IMG/VR virus record: IMGVR_UViG_3300006752_000216
Span: 1-24,660 of that record
Direction: 5' to 3' (one strand)
Length of the DNA: 24,660 bases
Source: a virus
Made by a program: the position numbers and the translations under genes. Position 1 is the stretch's first letter. The number at the start of each line of letters is the position of its first letter. The notes beneath the pieces are model-generated. The model had not been told where the DNA came from. It did not search any database and saw nothing but the letters and a program-made list of their open reading frames with translations. Shown here one piece after another: positions 1-5,827 of this stretch.

Positions 1-36
1 TGGTCTTTCATGTAATTTTAATCTTCTATTATTCAT
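1..36 (-). CDS. Start of a leftward gene, cut by window edge
   Basis: Only the first 12 codons are visible, reading MNNRRLKLHERP. A strong ribosome site (GAGGTGAT) lies just upstream of the ATG at 36. It follows the tRNA-Leu gene in the leftward operon. The product cannot be identified. Confidence 0.5.
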   Translation of the reverse strand, partial: MNNRRLKLHERP

Positions 37-57
37 ATTAATCACCTCAAAAATAAG

Positions 58-141
58 TGGCGGGGGTGGGATTCGAACCCACGAAGCAATACGCACCGGA
101 ATTTAAGCCCGGCCCCTTTGACCTTACTTGGGAACCCCGCC
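58..141 (-). tRNA. tRNA-Leu (anticodon UAA)
   Basis: On the minus strand the acceptor arms GGCGGGG and CCCCGCC pair perfectly. The T arm is GTGGG-TTCGAAT-CCCAC. The anticodon stem CCGGG/TCCGG encloses the loop CTTAAAT, so the anticodon is UAA, reading the Leu codon TTA. The extra arm is long, as expected for a type II leucine tRNA. The discriminator base is A and no CCA is encoded. It sits between protein genes of the leftward operon, so it is probably processed from the mRNA. TTA is very common in the window's genes, which suggests the tRNA supports viral translation. Confidence 0.93.
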
Positions 142-152
142 CTTATTTTTAA

Positions 153-449
153 TTATTCTTCTTCTCCCTTTTCAGGTTTTCCATGACAAGAGCAATTGCA
201 CCCTTTAATACAAGTCTTAACAGGTGCTTTACCAACAGAGAGTTGATAACAACCAAATGTCATTCTTTGAAAATTACCGCATCCTTTACCATTTTCACAT
301 TGATAACGGAAAACTGGTGCATCGGGCTTTGAACAAGCACATAATTGTTTTTCACAATCTGCCCACGGTTTCTTCAATTCCAGTCTGGTTGCAAAAACTT
401 CCAGAATATTTTTCTTATCTTTACTTACAAATTTTTCATATTTCATCAT
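153..449 (-). CDS. Cysteine-rich small protein, probable metal binding
   Basis: This 98-aa hypothetical protein has ten cysteines, at about residues 32, 37, 39, 51, 57, 67, 80, 84, 86 and 88, including the closing cluster C-x3-C-x-C-x-C followed by His. That pattern suggests structural zinc or an iron-sulfur site, but no family is recognised. The ATG at 449 is chosen because GGAGG lies 8 nt upstream and it overlaps the previous gene's stop as ATGA. A longer reading from a TTG at 464 would begin inside the ribosome site and is unlikely. The C-terminus is acidic and lysine-rich. Confidence 0.75.
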   Translation of the reverse strand: MMKYEKFVSKDKKNILEVFATRLELKKPWADCEKQLCACSKPDAPVFRYQCENGKGCGNFQRMTFGCYQLSVGKAPVKTCIKGCNCSCHGKPEKGEEE

Positions 450-628
450 ATTATTTTCCTCCAAAATTTTTGTTCATTGGTTTTAGCGGCAATGAACTCC
501 CACTGTTGCGCCCATGCTTCACTTATTGTATTATCAATCTCTAAGTTTCCACATTTGCACATTCTGTATCCAAATAATGTTATTTTAAACATTAATACAG
601 TATCGCATTTCATACATTTCATCATCAT
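446..628 (-). CDS. Zinc-ribbon-like microprotein (60 aa)
   Basis: A 60-aa protein with C-x2-C near the start (CMKC) and C-x-C later (CKCG), the usual two halves of a small zinc ribbon. Three Met codons open the frame, so the exact start (628, 625 or 622) is uncertain. Its stop overlaps the next gene's start by four bases, so the two are translationally coupled. It lies just downstream of tRNA-Arg. The role is unknown; nucleic-acid or protein binding is a guess from the fold type. Confidence 0.65.
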   Translation of the reverse strand: MMMKCMKCDTVLMFKITLFGYRMCKCGNLEIDNTISEAWAQQWEFIAAKTNEQKFWRKII

Positions 629-646
629 TTTATCATCTCGAATAGG

Positions 647-718
647 TGGGCATAACAGGAATCGAACCCGTATCTTCGGCTTAGAAGGCCAAAATGCTAT
701 CCATTACACCATATGCCC
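647..718 (-). tRNA. tRNA-Arg (anticodon UCU)
   Basis: On the minus strand the acceptor arms GGGCATA and TATGCCC pair perfectly, with discriminator A and no complete CCA. The T arm is ACGGG-TTCGATT-CCTGT. The anticodon loop CTTCTAA sits on a stem TTGGC/GCCGA, giving anticodon UCU, which reads AGA. AGA is the dominant arginine codon in the rightward operon. The tRNA is embedded between two protein genes of the leftward operon. Confidence 0.93.
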
Positions 719-725
719 ATTTTGT

Positions 726-1058
726 TTATTCTTCTTCCCACTTCCTCCAACTATCGTCGGGTTCAGGATGACGCTCTTCTACTCTTCGTAGGATTCCATA
801 CTCTTCCCCTTTTCCGAGAAAAAATTCCATGTCTTCAGTAGAATATTGTTCTCTATTTTCCATAACTTCTGGTAATAAATCCATATAAATTTCTACCTCG
901 GCCACAGATAATTCTGGGTCTTCAAGCATGGCTTTAAATCCTGCAATTGAGCCATATTTATCCTCAATTTTTTGCAGTTTTGCGAATCTAATGTGATTTC
1001 TGCGAAAGAGCACGATAGATTTGGGCAAATCAAGAATTAGTCTTAGCGACCAGTGCAT
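726..1058 (-). CDS. Hypothetical protein, charged (110 aa)
   Basis: The protein begins MHWSLRLILDL, is mixed-charge and probably helical, and has a strongly acidic end (WRKWEEE). The ATG at 1058 has GGAGG 6 nt upstream, so it is preferred over an upstream in-frame start at 1112. The first 29 bases overlap the end of the preceding gene. No catalytic or metal motif is seen and I do not recognise the family. The Trp at position 3 vaguely recalls the tag of the rightward operon, but the rest does not fit. Confidence 0.72.
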   Translation of the reverse strand: MHWSLRLILDLPKSIVLFRRNHIRFAKLQKIEDKYGSIAGFKAMLEDPELSVAEVEIYMDLLPEVMENREQYSTEDMEFFLGKGEEYGILRRVEERHPEPDDSWRKWEEE

Positions 1059-1401
1059 CGAATTCCTCCTTTCTTTTCTTATATATAACCCTGTGTAGAT
1101 ATTTAGGTTCATACCCCTTCATTGCTCTTTTTAAACTACTTTGGGTATTAGGTCCAAGTAGGACCCAATTATCTAAAATCTTTTCCATTGTTTCAGCCTT
1201 AGTGATATAAAAATAGCGACCGTTTTTACTATTTCTGTCATCGGTTTTTCGACCAAGTATTTTATAAATATTATTAGCATAATCATAAATATATATATGG
1301 TTTTGATAAGATTTCCTATCTTCCTTACTTATTTCATTCTGTCTCTCTAGTTCTTCTACAATCTGCGGCCAGTATTCGGCCTTCCATGGTTTATTTATCA
1401 T
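1030..1401 (-). CDS. Hypothetical protein, basic and aromatic-rich (123 aa)
   Basis: An unrecognised 123-aa protein rich in Tyr, Lys and Arg, with a central stretch YIYDYANNIYKILGRK and a basic C-terminal third. The start at 1401 has GAGGAG about 7 nt upstream. The 101-bp gap before it holds paired stems (see the feature at 1402). Basic character fits nucleic-acid binding, but no domain supports that directly. Confidence 0.75.
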   Translation of the reverse strand: MINKPWKAEYWPQIVEELERQNEISKEDRKSYQNHIYIYDYANNIYKILGRKTDDRNSKNGRYFYITKAETMEKILDNWVLLGPNTQSSLKRAMKGYEPKYLHRVIYKKRKEEFDALVAKTNS

Positions 1402-1502
1402 AATAACTCCTCATTAAAATTAAAAAACCGGGTTTTTAACCAGACCCGAAACTGGACTTGCTATACCCGCAAGTTGGGTTGGCAACAGGAAAATTACCTA
1501 AT
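1402..1502 (-). other. Structured intergenic segment in leftward operon
   Basis: This gap between two co-directional genes holds two stems on either strand: CCAG/CTGG around 1440-1455, and ACTTGC/GCAAGT with a 7-nt loop at 1456-1474. Loop bases ACCC could pair with the adjacent GGGT at 1476-1479 as a pseudoknot. An AAAACC/GGTTTT palindrome with T-tract lies at 1424-1437. It could be a leader element, processing site or weak terminator. It is not a tRNA: the 7-nt loop lacks the invariant U before the anticodon. Confidence 0.35.
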
Positions 1503-1709
1503 TTAGTAGCAACCTCCAACAATTGCTTGTGTTAGCACTACATCTGTAATATCTTCTGCGTTCATATTTGCTATCTCGTCGTGAGAAATCAATTCACCAT
1601 TAATGTAAGCCCAATGTGTAGGGTGGTCCAAAATCTGCTGAATTGCTTCGTCTGCTGATAGGTCTAATTCTGTGTGTCCTGTCTGATTTAAAATTGTTAC
1701 TTTTACCAT
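1503..1709 (-). CDS. Possible ubiquitin-like (beta-grasp) small protein ending GGCY
   Basis: The 68-aa pattern fits a ThiS/MoaD/ubiquitin-like beta-grasp: two opening strands (VKVTILNQTG and HTELDLS), a helix (ADEAIQQIL), a short strand (WAYINGELIS), and a final strand followed by Gly-Gly (DVVLTQAIVGG). In beta-grasp carriers and modifiers a C-terminal Gly-Gly is the activation site. Here Cys-Tyr follow it, so it would need trimming or may be non-functional. GGAGG lies 8 nt before the ATG. No E1-like or JAB-type gene is in the window, so a conjugation role is inference only. Confidence 0.75.
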   Translation of the reverse strand: MVKVTILNQTGHTELDLSADEAIQQILDHPTHWAYINGELISHDEIANMNAEDITDVVLTQAIVGGCY

Positions 1710-1711
1710 AT

Positions 1712-2011
1712 TTATTCCTCCAATGTTCCTTTTTCTGTTACCGTTGCGCCGTCTTTTATCTTCTCGCTGACAGCCTTACGAGTTTTTCTCTTTGTGCTTT
1801 CTATTCTTGCATCGGAAATGATACCGATTGCATGGAGTGAATCAATCATCCCCATGTAGGTAGTCATAGCCGTTTCCAATTGCGCCTGTTGTTCTTCATC
1901 GAGCCAAAGACCACCCGTTGCTTTCTTCAACATCTTTTCAATTTCTTCTTGTCCTATTAGGCCCATGTTCATTAGTCCTTCAAGTTGCTTCATATATCCT
2001 TCTTCATTCAT
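1712..2011 (-). CDS. Hypothetical helical protein (99 aa)
   Basis: A mostly helical 99-aa protein, acidic at first and lysine/arginine-rich near the end (STKRKTRKAVSEKIKDG), without Cys or catalytic motifs. The start has GGAGAG upstream and overlaps the previous stop by 8 nt; the next gene begins 2 nt after its stop. The family is not recognised. Confidence 0.75.
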   Translation of the reverse strand: MNEEGYMKQLEGLMNMGLIGQEEIEKMLKKATGGLWLDEEQQAQLETAMTTYMGMIDSLHAIGIISDARIESTKRKTRKAVSEKIKDGATVTEKGTLEE

Positions 2012-2258
2012 TATTATCTCTCCTTATTTCCCATAGGTTAACGGAGTATTTGACTCCAGTTTCTCCTGTGAGTGTAACCTTATCAACTTTGCGAATTTTA
2101 GGGTCTGCTTTCAAGACCATTCCTAAACTTCTTGCTGATTTTGCACCAGCATTTGCCGATGACTTTTTTTCAATATGTTCGAGAATTTCTTGAGTGGTCG
2201 CAGGACCATTTTCCTCAAGGTATTTTCTCGCCCATTGTCTCATACGAACCTGTGCCAT
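2004..2258 (-). CDS. Winged helix-turn-helix DNA-binding protein
   Basis: An 84-aa single-domain protein. Residues about 7-30 (ARKYLEENGPATTQEILEHI) have the 'block the next step, choose the helix' layout of a winged helix-turn-helix. A second helix follows (SARSLGMVLKADPKIRK), then a wing-like hairpin (VDKVTLTGETGVKYSVN). It is a candidate regulator for one of the two repeated operators in this window, GACATTCTCA or ACCATATGGT, though nothing shows which. The start at 2258 has GAGGGG upstream and lies 1 nt after the previous stop. Confidence 0.75.
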   Translation of the reverse strand: MAQVRMRQWARKYLEENGPATTQEILEHIEKKSSANAGAKSARSLGMVLKADPKIRKVDKVTLTGETGVKYSVNLWEIRRDNNE

Positions 2259-2259
2259 T

Positions 2260-2391
2260 TTATCCCCTCATTGAGTGAACTCTTTTCGACTGTTGTTCTG
2301 CACACTTTTCGTGAAAGCCGAGTTTAATTTCATCTGGGTGTAATAAAGACCCACCACAAATTTCACAGTTTGTTTTAATTGCATATTTCAT
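2260..2391 (-). CDS. Zinc-finger microprotein (43 aa)
   Basis: This 43-aa frame begins MKYAIKTNCEICGG and continues to LGFHEKCAEQQ, giving C-x2-C and a later H-x3-C-like pair, a treble-clef or ribbon-like half site. It overlaps the upstream gene's stop as ATGA and ends 1 nt before the next start. That arrangement supports a real gene despite its size. Function unknown. Confidence 0.62.
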   Translation of the reverse strand: MKYAIKTNCEICGGSLLHPDEIKLGFHEKCAEQQSKRVHSMRG

Positions 2392-2621
2392 TCTTCATCT
2401 CTCCTTAATGTGTGGTCGGCATAGTAGCCTTCACGGTGTATTTGTTTTGCCAAGCCTGAAAAACAAGACTTGCAAAAGTGTGTAGCAAGGCTTCCTCCAC
2501 CGGTCCAATCGTAGATAACCTTACCTTTCAATGAGTGAACTTCAAGTATATTAAGTCTACCTTCGGTAAGAACGACTTCCGCAAAACTATCACATATGTG
2601 ACATTTGGGTAGATTATTCAT
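2388..2621 (-). CDS. Zinc-ribbon small protein (77 aa)
   Basis: Two C-x2-C pairs at residues 7-10 (CHIC) and 50-53 (CKSC) frame a beta-rich middle, a classic four-Cys zinc-ribbon layout. A basic tail follows. The ATG at 2621 has GTGAGGAAG directly upstream and is preferred over an in-frame ATG at 2669. It overlaps the preceding membrane-protein gene by 8 nt and the next gene by 4 nt. Role unknown. Confidence 0.75.
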   Translation of the reverse strand: MNNLPKCHICDSFAEVVLTEGRLNILEVHSLKGKVIYDWTGGGSLATHFCKSCFSGLAKQIHREGYYADHTLRRDEE

Positions 2622-2754
2622 CTTCCTCACTCCAGTGGACAGTGACTTCCTGATTTTCAGGGAATTCAAAGTTCTTCAAATTTTTGTAAAATATTTCAGA
2701 CAGAAACATCACAAAAAGTGTGTATATTGTCACTCCAATTATTGTAAAAATCAC
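2614..2754 (-). CDS. Small one-helix membrane protein (46 aa, GTG start)
   Basis: From a GTG that overlaps the preceding stop as GTGA, this frame gives a hydrophobic N-terminal helix (IFTIIGVTIYTLFVMFL) followed by a polar acidic tail ending in EED-E. It looks like a single-pass membrane microprotein with its tail on one side of the membrane. Possible roles include host-membrane modulation, but no family is recognised. The coupled start and conserved overlap pattern support it. Confidence 0.6.
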   Translation of the reverse strand: MIFTIIGVTIYTLFVMFLSEIFYKNLKNFEFPENQEVTVHWSEEDE

Positions 2755-3182
2755 CCGTAAATCACCTCACCAAATAAAGTATACTGTAGGAAAACATCTG
2801 CTGTAATTGCATCCCAGTTTTCATCAATAAAATCATTGTAATGTCTTGGACTTTTTTCGTGCATTTTTTCTAAACCCTCAAACATTTTATTAATAGTAAG
2901 GTGGGTCTTGCCAGATGGAGTGTCCATTACTAATTCATGTCCTTTGTAACCTGAAGTTCCGGCCAATACAAAAGGAACTTGATGATACCATCTCCAACCT
3001 GTTGTCGTGTCCGAAAATTCGCTGGCAAAAAGACTGTGAAGCGTTCTTACCTTATCTTCGACACCAACACTACCTATCCAATAATTACTACCACCTTCAA
3101 AGGCTGTTACTACTAAGTCCCAAAGGTCCTGTTCTTCAATTGTTCTACCATCTATTTCTACTGTTATTCTTTTTCTACTCAT
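2751..3182 (-). CDS. Conserved phage-type protein of unknown function
   Basis: A 143-aa protein with the pattern LWDLVVTAFEGGSNYWIGSV near residue 20 and an ending ADVFLQYTLFGEVIYG. From memory, 'AFEGGSNYW' plus 'DVFLQ...FGE..YG' marks a widespread phage family without assigned function. ATG 3182 is chosen because AAGGAG sits 8 nt upstream; ATG 3188 and GTG 3191 lie too close to it. It overlaps genes on both sides. Its presence supports the viral nature of the segment. Confidence 0.85.
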   Translation of the reverse strand: MSRKRITVEIDGRTIEEQDLWDLVVTAFEGGSNYWIGSVGVEDKVRTLHSLFASEFSDTTTGWRWYHQVPFVLAGTSGYKGHELVMDTPSGKTHLTINKMFEGLEKMHEKSPRHYNDFIDENWDAITADVFLQYTLFGEVIYG

Positions 3183-3324
3183 TATCATCACTCCTTATTC
3201 CGAGTCCTTTACAGTGCGGGCAAGCCATGTGAATAAACATTCCACCGCCTCCGCACATTTTACATCTCATGCGTTCACATTGTTTGCATGAAATAACTCC
3301 TTCCATTTTAGGTCGGTGCTTCAT
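3175..3324 (-). CDS. DnaJ-type zinc-finger microprotein (49 aa)
   Basis: The 49 residues contain CKQC, CKMC followed by a Gly-rich turn, and CPHCKGLG. The last matches the C-x2-C-x-G-x-G signature of the DnaJ cysteine-rich domain. The protein lacks a J domain and is too short for two full DnaJ zinc modules, so it resembles an isolated zinc-binding piece that could contact proteins or nucleic acid. It overlaps the next gene by 8 nt. Confidence 0.68.
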   Translation of the reverse strand: MKHRPKMEGVISCKQCERMRCKMCGGGGMFIHMACPHCKGLGIRSDDNE

Positions 3325-3331
3325 GGGTAGC

Positions 3332-3583
3332 CTACACTTCAAGTCTATTCCCCCACCAAGTAATATCTACTTTCTTAGCCATTTCATGTGCTGTTTTAAT
3401 CTCTTCTACTGTCAAATCATTTGTCTTATCGACAACTGCGTTAATTAACGCCTTTACTGCTATATCATATGCTTCATCCATTTCAACATCAAGCATAAGT
3501 GCAATCTTCATTGCATCTTGCATGGACATTTTATTTTCCAAAAGGTCTCTTAGATAATCTTCCATTTCTTCTTCAATCAACAT
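3332..3583 (-). CDS. Hypothetical acidic helical protein (83 aa)
   Basis: An acidic, methionine-rich helical protein (MLIEEEMEDYLRDLLENKMS at the start), with no Cys and no recognised domain. ATG 3583 is preferred because GGTGA lies about 6 nt upstream; a GTG at 3595 is possible. It overlaps the preceding zinc microprotein gene by 11 nt. The repeated helix-turn-helix rhythm could reflect a small helical bundle. Confidence 0.72.
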   Translation of the reverse strand: MLIEEEMEDYLRDLLENKMSMQDAMKIALMLDVEMDEAYDIAVKALINAVVDKTNDLTVEEIKTAHEMAKKVDITWWGNRLEV

Positions 3584-3701
3584 TGCTTTCACCACATTTA
3601 CATTTTATTTGTAAGGTTCGCCAAGCATCTACCATCGCAACGGTCGACTTGTCATCATACCATGTCTGTTGTTCACAATCACATTTTATTATTCTTTTCA
3701 T
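3573..3701 (-). CDS. Zinc-ribbon-like microprotein (42 aa)
   Basis: The frame begins MKRIIKCDCEQQTWYDD and later reads IKCKCGESNVD, giving two C-x-C pairs about 25 residues apart, a minimal ribbon. GGAGG lies 8 nt upstream of the ATG, a very good ribosome site. It is coupled to the 30-aa frame before it and overlaps the next gene by 11 nt. No function can be assigned. Confidence 0.62.
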   Translation of the reverse strand: MKRIIKCDCEQQTWYDDKSTVAMVDAWRTLQIKCKCGESNVD

Positions 3702-3703
3702 AA

Positions 3704-3796
3704 TTATTCCTCCTCTTCTTCTATTTTTTCCAATAAAAATTTGTCATATCCGGGCAATTTAAACCCAGCAATCTCGAACATTTCGCTCACCTTCAT
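3704..3796 (-). CDS. Possible 30-aa microprotein
   Basis: A very short frame, MKVSEMFEIAGFKLPGYDKF and then an acidic tail. It is supported by an ATGA overlap with the upstream gene and by ending just before the next gene's ATG. Part of the next ribosome site is encoded by its final Glu codons. It may only serve translational coupling. Size makes the call tentative. Confidence 0.4.
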   Translation of the reverse strand: MKVSEMFEIAGFKLPGYDKFLLEKIEEEEE

Positions 3797-3981
3797 GTGA
3801 ACTTCTGCCTCATAATCTCCTTGCCTTTCACTAAAAAAATATTCTTAATGGACCCATTCTGAATCTCAGCATAATACATACAGTTCCTGTATCGAAGGTA
3901 AAAATCTCTACCGTCTTCCAGCGTTCCCTCAATTTGAGTAGGTGCTACATTTGAAGTCACTTCGTATGTTTTGATAATCAT
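3793..3981 (-). CDS. Hypothetical small beta-rich protein (62 aa)
   Basis: A 62-aa protein with alternating hydrophobic strands (MIIKTYEVTSN, GRDFYLRYRNCMYYAEIQNG, NIFLVKGKEI) resembling a small beta-sheet or barrel. It starts at an ATGA overlap with the zinc microprotein upstream. No motif or family recognised. Confidence 0.65.
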   Translation of the reverse strand: MIIKTYEVTSNVAPTQIEGTLEDGRDFYLRYRNCMYYAEIQNGSIKNIFLVKGKEIMRQKFT

Positions 3982-4130
3982 TTTTCAGCACCTGCCGCAA
4001 TTTTAAAATGCTCTCCACATTTGGGACATCTAAAGGACCAAACATTTCGAACTCTTTCGTATCGTATGAAAGCAACCTTCCATCCAACATCACAATTATT
4101 TTTACAATTCACATTTTTTATTTTAGCCAT
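3978..4130 (-). CDS. Zinc-ribbon microprotein (50 aa)
   Basis: Cysteine pairs NCKNNC near residue 9 and RCPKCGEHF near residue 35 make a four-Cys ribbon. The central segment is basic and aromatic (WKVAFIRYERVRNVW). It overlaps the previous gene by 13 nt and the next by 4 nt, and GGAGG lies about 9 nt before the ATG. Nucleic-acid binding is plausible from the fold class only. Confidence 0.66.
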   Translation of the reverse strand: MAKIKNVNCKNNCDVGWKVAFIRYERVRNVWSFRCPKCGEHFKIAAGAEK

Positions 4131-4603
4131 TCTGGTCTTCCTCCTAATTTATACTTTGCAAAATGTTTCTTTTCTGCAATGTAGTAGTTGCGATACGCTT
4201 GTATTGTATCTTCGCATTTGTATTGTTCGGGCATACACTGTGGAGGTTCTCTCCAACCTGTGCCTAAATCTTCGGGTGGATTATTTATCACACCGATGAA
4301 TTTTGAACTGCCGTGTATTTTTCCATAACGGCGAGTATATTCTTTGCACATCTCAACATATAGTTCATAATGCCATAGATATTGCTCATTCGTTTCCCTT
4401 GTCCATATGGTCGAGGGGTGATTGATGTGTGCTGGCTTGAATAAATGGTAAGATGTGTTTTTTTCGATTTTTTCCAAAGTGTCTGCCTTACACCAATAAG
4501 CGGCGCATAACATTTGAGCCGATTCTGTTATCATTTTTACAACATGTTTGTCGCATAATTCTTGTGCAGAAGTCTGCGGGTTTCCTAAATAAAATATGTT
4601 CAT
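4118..4603 (-). CDS. Conserved phage protein (CDKHVVKM family), unknown function
   Basis: A 161-aa protein opening MNIFYLGNPQTSAQELCDKH and continuing VVKMITESAQML. Later it has H-I-N-H-P-S-x-I-W, YLWHYEL, YTRRYGK and, near the end, YRNYYIAEKKHFAKY. From memory, this order of motifs occurs in many cyanophage and other phage proteins of unknown function. Conserved His, Cys and Lys residues hint at an enzyme. ATG 4603 is used because GGTGA lies 5 nt upstream. It is the first gene of the leftward operon, directly after its likely promoter and operator. Confidence 0.85.
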   Translation of the reverse strand: MNIFYLGNPQTSAQELCDKHVVKMITESAQMLCAAYWCKADTLEKIEKNTSYHLFKPAHINHPSTIWTRETNEQYLWHYELYVEMCKEYTRRYGKIHGSSKFIGVINNPPEDLGTGWREPPQCMPEQYKCEDTIQAYRNYYIAEKKHFAKYKLGGRPEWLK

Positions 4604-4670
4604 AATTGTCACCTTTTTTTAAAATTTGATTTTTCCTTCTGAAACTTTGATTTCTATACGAGTGCCTAAG

Positions 4671-4720
4671 ATATAGGTCATATTGACCGACATTCTCACC
4701 ATGAGACATATGAGAATGTC
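4671..4720 (-). promoter_or_regulatory. Left-operon promoter with inverted-repeat operator
   Basis: Reading leftward, the perfect inverted repeat GACATTCTCA (4689-4698) and TGAGAATGTC (4711-4720), 12 bp apart, is followed 10 bp later by ACCTATAT (4678-4671), a plausible archaeal TATA/BRE element. It lies about 70 bp before the ATG at 4603. A dimeric protein bound to the repeat would sit next to the TATA element and could activate or repress the operon. Confidence 0.55.
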
Positions 4721-4761
4721 AAAGTGTAGGAGATAATCCGCATACCTCATACATTTCGCAT

Positions 4762-5060
4762 GACATTCTCACTTTCTCATGTTTCTCACTCACTATGCCT
4801 TACACATATATAGATACATAATACATACTGATACATATAATAATAAGAATAAGAAAATAGAGTTAAGAGTATATGAGAATATTGAGAATATGAGAATGTG
4901 AAACACTTTGTTTTCTATAATCCAATTATATAGGACAAACTGTTTTCTCATGCGTGTCTCATATGAGAATGTCCAACGGATTGTAATAGAAAGTATAAAT
5001 TAAATAAAACATAATAAGGTAAATAATACAAAGTGTTTTTTAGGTTTGGTTTCTCATGTG
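4762..5060. repeat. Array of TGAGAATG / CATTCTCA elements
   Basis: Beyond the operator at 4689-4720, the element recurs as GACATTCTCA at 4762-4771, TGAGAAT at 4874-4880 and 4883-4889, TGAGAATGTG at 4891-4900 and TGAGAATGTC at 4964-4973. Shorter TTTCTCAT or TTTCTCAC relatives occur at 4773, 4782, 4944 and 5050. Three copies near 4874-4900 are spaced 8-9 bp, nearly one helical turn. Sequence alone cannot tell operators from replication iterons. Confidence 0.6.
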
Positions 5061-5239
5061 AACATTTGAAATAATTGGTTCAATGCGTTCAAATGACTTG
5101 AGATAGTCAATGAGGGGGTCAAATGGCTATAAGGTGGTGCGACAAGGATTGCAGCGAATGAAAGTAAGTGTAGCACTCTACACTAGGTGTAGCGCATAAC
5201 ACCACTATTATTCATCAATAATGATTATCTGTTTTAACT

Positions 5240-5249
5240 ACCATATGGT
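5240..5249. repeat. Palindrome ACCATATGGT, copy 1
   Basis: First of nine identical 10-bp palindromes (the others start at 5818, 6006, 6913, 7848, 7995, 8175, 8333 and 8708). This copy is not followed by the ACCTTAT element on either strand and lies downstream of the leftward gene at 5393. Confidence 0.75.
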
Positions 5250-5282
5250 TGCGGCATTTTAATTTGTTTCTTAGCAAACCCT

Positions 5283-5323
5283 AAAAAAAGGGCTTCCCAC
5301 CCCTCCGAAGAAGGGTGAGAAGC
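5283..5323 (-). terminator. Hairpin plus T-run terminator (leftward)
   Basis: On the minus strand an 11-bp stem with one mismatch (arms 5313-5323 and 5292-5302, 10-nt loop) is followed by a run of seven T. It lies about 70 bp after the stop of the leftward gene at 5393. T-tracts end transcription by archaeal RNA polymerase too; the hairpin may stabilise the RNA end. Confidence 0.6.
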
Positions 5324-5392
5324 GGCACTCCTGCTAAATAACAGGTGAAAACGACTGGTTTTGATTCAATCATTCGTCATCATCATTGAAGT

Positions 5393-5743
5393 TCATTGAG
5401 AACCCGCCTTAATGCTGGCAATCATGGCTTCCTTGACTTTTTCTTCAATTGCTTCAAAAGTCCGAGTCCGAGGGATAGTCAAATCCGGGAAAGCCGTAAA
5501 AACATCATTGAGCATGTTGGCAAAAACATGAATGTCTTGATTTTGCTCTTCTGTCAATGTGATTGTCAAGCGTGTTCCCTTGACAATTTGGTGTATTGCC
5601 TTGGACCATGTTTCGACTCTTGGTGAGTCGGGTCTTTTGTCAATACGCCCCAAATACATTTGAACATCTTCAATGTCCATTGGGTCTTCTGCTGTTTCAA
5701 GCCATTTGTTGGCCTTCGCTACTATCTTATCGGTGTCAAGCAT
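5393..5743 (-). CDS. Hypothetical protein (116 aa) under palindrome promoter
   Basis: A mixed-charge helical protein beginning MLDTDKIVAKANKWLETAED, without Cys clusters or known motifs. AAGGAG lies 8 nt upstream of the ATG. It is a single-gene unit: promoter with the ACCATATGGT site at 5818, terminator at 5283. An out-of-frame acidic mini-frame (MNFNDDDE) overlaps its stop. Standing alone in the control zone, it could be a regulator or replication accessory protein, but nothing in the sequence proves it. Confidence 0.8.
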   Translation of the reverse strand: MLDTDKIVAKANKWLETAEDPMDIEDVQMYLGRIDKRPDSPRVETWSKAIHQIVKGTRLTITLTEEQNQDIHVFANMLNDVFTAFPDLTIPRTRTFEAIEEKVKEAMIASIKAGSQ

Positions 5744-5791
5744 TCATATCACTCCTTCCCTTTCGGGTATTATATGCCATATCAACATAGG

Positions 5792-5827
5792 TATAAGGTA
5801 GTAAGCAAATCAACCTTACCATATGGT
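5792..5827 (-). promoter_or_regulatory. Palindrome promoter P1 (leftward, gene at 5393-5743)
   Basis: On the minus strand ACCATATGGT (5827-5818) is followed by AAGG, a spacer containing ATTTG, and after exactly 18 bp ACCTTATA (5799-5792). The ATG at 5743 lies about 49 bp further on, leaving room for a short leader with its ribosome site. The same architecture precedes three other genes or operons. Confidence 0.7.

Larger units (their letters stand above)
4604..5392. other. Gene-free control region with TGAGAATG repeats
   Basis: No credible gene lies in these 789 bases. They hold the left-operon promoter and operator (4671-4720), further copies of GACATTCTCA/TGAGAATG between 4762 and 5060, an A/T-rich stretch at 4797-4870, a small hairpin AGTGTAG/CTACACT at 5167-5184, the first ACCATATGGT palindrome at 5240, and a terminator at 5283-5323. 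Clustered direct and inverted copies beside an easily melted tract would fit an iteron origin or a repressor array. Confidence 0.6.

Noticed and set aside
345-791. Plus-strand open frame of 148 codons
   Set aside because: It runs across two minus-strand genes and the tRNA-Arg gene, has no ribosome site, and its composition is that of an antisense shadow.
1440-1482. Third tRNA suggested by a stem with a 7-nt loop
   Set aside because: The loop lacks the invariant U before the anticodon on either strand, and no acceptor stem or T arm can be formed.
4488-4709. Minus-strand frame of 73 codons beside the 4118-4603 gene
   Set aside because: It overlaps that gene in another frame and runs through the operator repeat and promoter; no supporting ribosome site.
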